32,279 nt of DNA from an uncultured Muribaculaceae bacterium. GTDB lineage: Bacteria > Bacteroidota > Bacteroidia > Bacteroidales > Muribaculaceae. Of the stretch, positions 32,186 to 32,279 are shown piece by piece. How positions within the stretch are numbered: the stretch's first letter is position 1; the number at the start of each line of letters is the position of its first letter. The stretch covers positions 1 to 32,279 of the forward strand of contig CAJUOC010000005.1 in NCBI GenBank assembly GCA_910587925.1, in the 5' to 3' direction. The notes beneath the pieces are model-generated. The model searched no databases. It saw only the letters and a program-made list of their open reading frames with translations, and was not told the DNA's origin. The position numbers were made by a program, and so were the translations under genes.

Positions 32186-32279
32186 AGCGTGTCGGAGACA
32201 CGCTAATTGTGATTAACCCCAGGTGAAACCTGGGGGGGGTGGACGTACCTACTTCTTATGTGCGCCTCGGAGAGGTGCT
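32186..32279 (+). repeat. Second copy of the compound palindromic element (left half, cut by the window edge)
   Basis: A at 32186-32204, a 12-base linker AATTGTGATTAA (one change from copy 1), B at 32217-32235, a 25-base unrelated linker, then C at 32261-32279, with T for A at its first base, ending on the last base of the window. Word order, orientation and A-B spacing are those of the first copy, so at least two elements lie in tandem, 57 bases apart. Confidence 0.8.

Noticed and set aside
32018..32206. 62-residue open frame in the palindrome block
   Set aside because: Runs across the hairpin words and linkers with no initiation context; better explained as non-coding repeat.
31933..32279. 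CRISPR array
   Set aside because: The repeated words occur in both orientations as nested palindromes with unequal short linkers; there are no uniform repeats with 30-40 nt spacers and no cas genes.

Overview
The window looks like chromosomal DNA from a GC-rich member of the Bacteroidales. It encodes a SusC/SusD pair, a hybrid two-component system (HTCS), an AddA-type helicase-nuclease and a Bacteroidetes-type inositol-lipid gene set. Its promoters carry the Bacteroidetes -7 element (TAnnTTTG), often with an upstream TTG/TTTG. A gut Muribaculaceae-like organism is my best guess, but that is inferred from gene content and GC level only.

Layout. (1) 1-426: 5' part of recO on the minus strand. 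(2) 490-2178: an AT-richer hipB-hipA toxin-antitoxin pair with a visible operator. (3) 2263-8120: a tightly packed plus-strand gene run (outer-membrane barrel, ATP-grasp enzyme, PgpA-like phosphatase, GtrA-like protein, CDP-alcohol phosphotransferase, PAP2 phosphatase/transferase, second CDP-alcohol phosphotransferase, HAD phosphatase). It is followed at 8322-9629 by inositol-3-phosphate synthase under its own promoter. Together this reads as an inositol-lipid pathway: glucose-6-P to inositol-3-P, then phosphatidylinositol phosphate, phosphatidylinositol and probably inositol phosphosphingolipid. (4) 9651-18400: housekeeping genes (polyprenyl synthase, tatD, a DUF4294 protein, the AddA-like helicase-nuclease, nagB, a radical SAM protein and a LolC/E-type permease). 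(5) 18444-31875: a polysaccharide utilisation locus (HTCS sensor-regulator, susC, susD, a secreted carbohydrate-binding-type protein and a GH16 beta-glucanase), probably for a beta-glucan. (6) 31889-32279: a non-coding block of compound palindromes. Three 19-nt hairpin words, each 8+3+8, are arranged A-B-C...C'-B'-A', and a second copy starts before the window ends.

Items I find most worth a second look are the compound palindrome family at the right edge; the ATP-grasp enzyme with an inositol-phosphate-kinase-like C-terminal motif inside the inositol-lipid operon; the second CDP-alcohol phosphotransferase, whose last catalytic Asp is displaced by one residue; and a recurring arrangement in which TAnnTTTG lies only 4-5 nt before the start codon of four housekeeping genes, implying leaderless mRNAs. 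All functional calls come from motif recognition by eye; no database search was run.
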